Below are positions 27,803 through 64,000 of a DNA stretch of 64,000 nt, piece by piece. Source of the stretch: Haliclystus octoradiatus (Eukaryota; Cnidaria; Staurozoa; Stauromedusae; Haliclystidae); assembly GCA_916610825.1 (NCBI GenBank), contig OU744448.1, positions 10,187,113 through 10,251,112 of the forward strand, given 5' to 3'. A program made the translations under genes and the position numbers. The notes under the pieces are model-generated. The model did no database searches. It saw only the letters and a program-made list of their open reading frames with translations, and was not told where the DNA came from. The stretch's first letter is position 1. Every line of letters begins with the position of its first letter.

Positions 27803-28284
27803 TACAAAACAAAGCAGTAAATCAAGATATAAAATTGCTAATCCACGTTATAAATGATACTTCTTTAAAAAATCGTTATTTGTTTGCCGCCATGTTCATT
27901 TCTCAAGAAAAAATCAACACATTCGAAAAAAGCCCGCGAACATAAATCGACAACCCTGACGTCACAGATCGAACTCGGACCGAGATCCTTTATGATGTAA
28001 ACAAAACGGTGAAACAAAGACACGTAGATTTCACAATTTATGATTGTTTGTGGACAATAGCTTAGATTTATACTTGCATTATTTCATGGATGTAAGAATA
28101 ACAGTTACAACATAAAATGGCCGCTGATTGTAAAAATTCAAAGCAGTTCAAAGATAATATCATAAGTAGTTAGCATATATAAGATGTGCATTTTTGTAAC
28201 TTTGATTTTAAATAAATTAATTTAGTAAATGTATGGGCTGATGATGTGGCCAATATCAGCGTCCAAAGTTGTCAGGCATGTCCA
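27803..28284. other. PLK4 promoter/5' UTR and CDA 3' flank
   Basis: A 482-bp gap between the CDA stop and the PLK4 start codon, both on the minus strand. No ORF or obvious TATA box was seen. It must hold the CDA 3' end and the PLK4 promoter unless the two genes are co-transcribed. Confidence 0.5.
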
Positions 28285-28731
28285 TTAATTTCTCTCTTCT
28301 AGTAGATCCGATGGTTTGAATGAGTGAGGCAATATTTCATCAAGTGTCTTATGTATATAACTCAAATCATCTTGTACAATATACACGTTCATATTACCAA
28401 ATTCTACCATAAATTGTCGACAAATACCACATGGGTAAATCGAGCTGCCTTTGACATCTGTTGCAACAGCTATTGCTTTAAATTTATGATATCCTTCGCT
28501 TACAGCTTTGACAAGAGCAGTTCTCTCAGCACAAATACTAGCTCCATAACTTGCATTTTCAACATTACAGCCACTATAAACTTTGCCATCTTCAGTTAAT
28601 AAACCACAACCAACTCTGAAATGGCTGTAAGGACAATAAGCCATTTTCTTAGCATCGACTGCACATTGTAGCATCTTGGTAAGCATATGCTTTGATACTT
28701 CACCATTTGCTGTAATTTTTTGGTCTTCCAT
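28285..28731 (-). CDS. Cytidine deaminase
   Basis: One uninterrupted exon encoding 148 aa, the normal length for the homotetrameric enzyme. It converts cytidine and deoxycytidine to uridine and deoxyuridine in pyrimidine salvage. The zinc site is complete: CAE at 67-69 (Cys67 ligand, Glu69 proton shuttle) and PCGIC at 100-104 (Cys101 and Cys104 ligands). CNVENASYG at 55-63 is the substrate-binding segment. The start codon is the first Met in frame, before MEDQKI. Vertebrate CDA genes have several exons, so the intronless form suggests intron loss or an old retrocopy that is still intact. There is no sign of decay. Confidence 0.96.
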   Translation of the reverse strand: MEDQKITANGEVSKHMLTKMLQCAVDAKKMAYCPYSHFRVGCGLLTEDGKVYSGCNVENASYGASICAERTALVKAVSEGYHKFKAIAVATDVKGSSIYPCGICRQFMVEFGNMNVYIVQDDLSYIHKTLDEILPHSFKPSDLLEERN

Positions 28732-29222
28732 TTGAAAATCTTGATTACGAAATAATAAATTTTGAAAGCTTAGCGAAGTTAGGGATATATTTTGAATTCG
28801 ATTGCAAGGGTTAAGGAAGTCTTGCCTCTTGACTTGTAGACCGACGTGTAGCCCAAATTAATCTTCTACGTGTATAGTGTGTAACAATGATGATTTATAG
28901 GCTTCTTTGATCGCGTCTTCTGATTTCCTGTTAAGTTGTTTCTGTCAAGTTTCTCCCCAGAACCTGTTGATAGAACGATATAGAACGATATATACACTCA
29001 TTTATGACATACGTCACGCCATGATTGGGGATTCCCCTTCCTTTTACTACAATGAAATACCAGGACCTCTCTCCTATGCTTCAGAAATATTTCGGCTGAG
29101 GCTTTTTGAATATGACACCAAAATTTCAGAAAATGCAGAAGTTTGAGTTGTTCAACTGAAAAGATGCTTATTCGTAGAAGATATTGAAGGAGGTGTTCAC
29201 TCTGTTCTGGGTTCTCACAGAA
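28732..29222. promoter_or_regulatory. Shared divergent promoter region of CDA and POLR3B
   Basis: 491 bp separate the start codons of two genes that point away from each other, so both promoters must lie here or in upstream exons. A short duplication, TAGAACGATATAGAACGATAT, lies near 28973-28993. No TATA box could be fixed. A 79-codon plus-strand frame at 28907-29146 shows no family resemblance and is treated as noncoding. Confidence 0.5.
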
Positions 29223-63682
<34,460 letters not shown>

Positions 63683-63904
63683 GTATAGTGATAATGTATT
63701 TAACTGTTACTTGTTTCACATGCTCTTGATTCGTAATGACATTATTTTAGATTGATTTTGAGCGCATGGAAAAATCTTATTTTCCAATTTCATAGCTACA
63801 TGTTCTCGTCAATTTAATGCCGTCATAAAACTGAATAAAATTTATGAAAAAATAAGATTGTTAAACATTGGTGCTATGTGTTCAAGTTATAATTGTTCCT
63901 CAAC

Positions 63905-64000
63905 AGCTAAATGTTTCAATGTCAAAATGTCCCCATTTATGAACTTTCCGTCATCTGTTGTAATTCAAGAACTGTTCATGAAATATTCATCGCAGTTGAA
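63905..64000. repeat. TTCATGAA-type foldback repeat, cut by the window edge
   Basis: TTTATGAACTTTCCG, AAGAACTGTTCATGAAATATTC and TCGCAG at the very end of the window. It lies in the POLR3B intron after 63682. Confidence 0.45.

Noticed and set aside
28907-29146. 79-codon ORF in the CDA-POLR3B gap
   Set aside because: No recognisable domain. It lies in the probable 5' UTR/promoter region and is not needed for either gene.

Overview
This is eukaryotic nuclear DNA from an AT-rich animal genome. Genes are split into many short exons with GT..AG introns, and the introns are full of small transposons. The protein families and the density of TIR elements suggest a marine invertebrate, perhaps a deuterostome such as an ascidian. 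That assignment is an inference. There are no bacterial operons, rRNA genes or CRISPR arrays.

Four host genes were rebuilt exon by exon, and every intron phase agrees. On the minus strand, right to left, are CDA (cytidine deaminase, one exon, 28285-28731), PLK4 (centriole-duplication kinase, 18 exons, 847 aa, 12647-27802) and a beta-1,4-N-acetylgalactosaminyltransferase of the B4GALNT3/4 type with a PA14 domain (3 exons, 656 aa, 5022-11787). On the plus strand, POLR3B (second-largest subunit of RNA polymerase III) starts at 29223, head-to-head with CDA. It runs off the right edge after 31 exons (775 residues read). The four genes have no obvious joint function. The 491-bp gap between CDA and POLR3B probably serves both.

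Region by region: 1-5 kb holds a tandem duplication split by a 1.2-kb foldback element, then a dead Ty3/gypsy pol fragment. 5-12 kb is the glycosyltransferase gene. 12.6-27.8 kb is PLK4, with a decayed transposase-like gene antisense in intron 7, a cysteine-rich ORF in intron 8, SINEs and mariner-like MITEs. 28-29.2 kb is CDA and the divergent promoter. 29.2-64 kb is POLR3B, whose introns hold a large palindrome, several TIR elements and many copies of a TTCATGAA-rich foldback family.

The most interesting object is a 7520-bp CACTA (EnSpm) DNA transposon inside POLR3B intron 18 (44956-52475). It begins and ends in CACTATGAG, has a 3-bp CTA target duplication and carries arrays of a TGCTGAAA motif at both ends. 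It encodes two divergent genes: a Tnp2-type transposase with one in-frame stop in its readable core, and an 11-exon, 342-residue second protein with an uninterrupted reading frame that I cannot assign to a family. A young Mutator-like foldback element with a perfect 9-bp target duplication is nested inside it.
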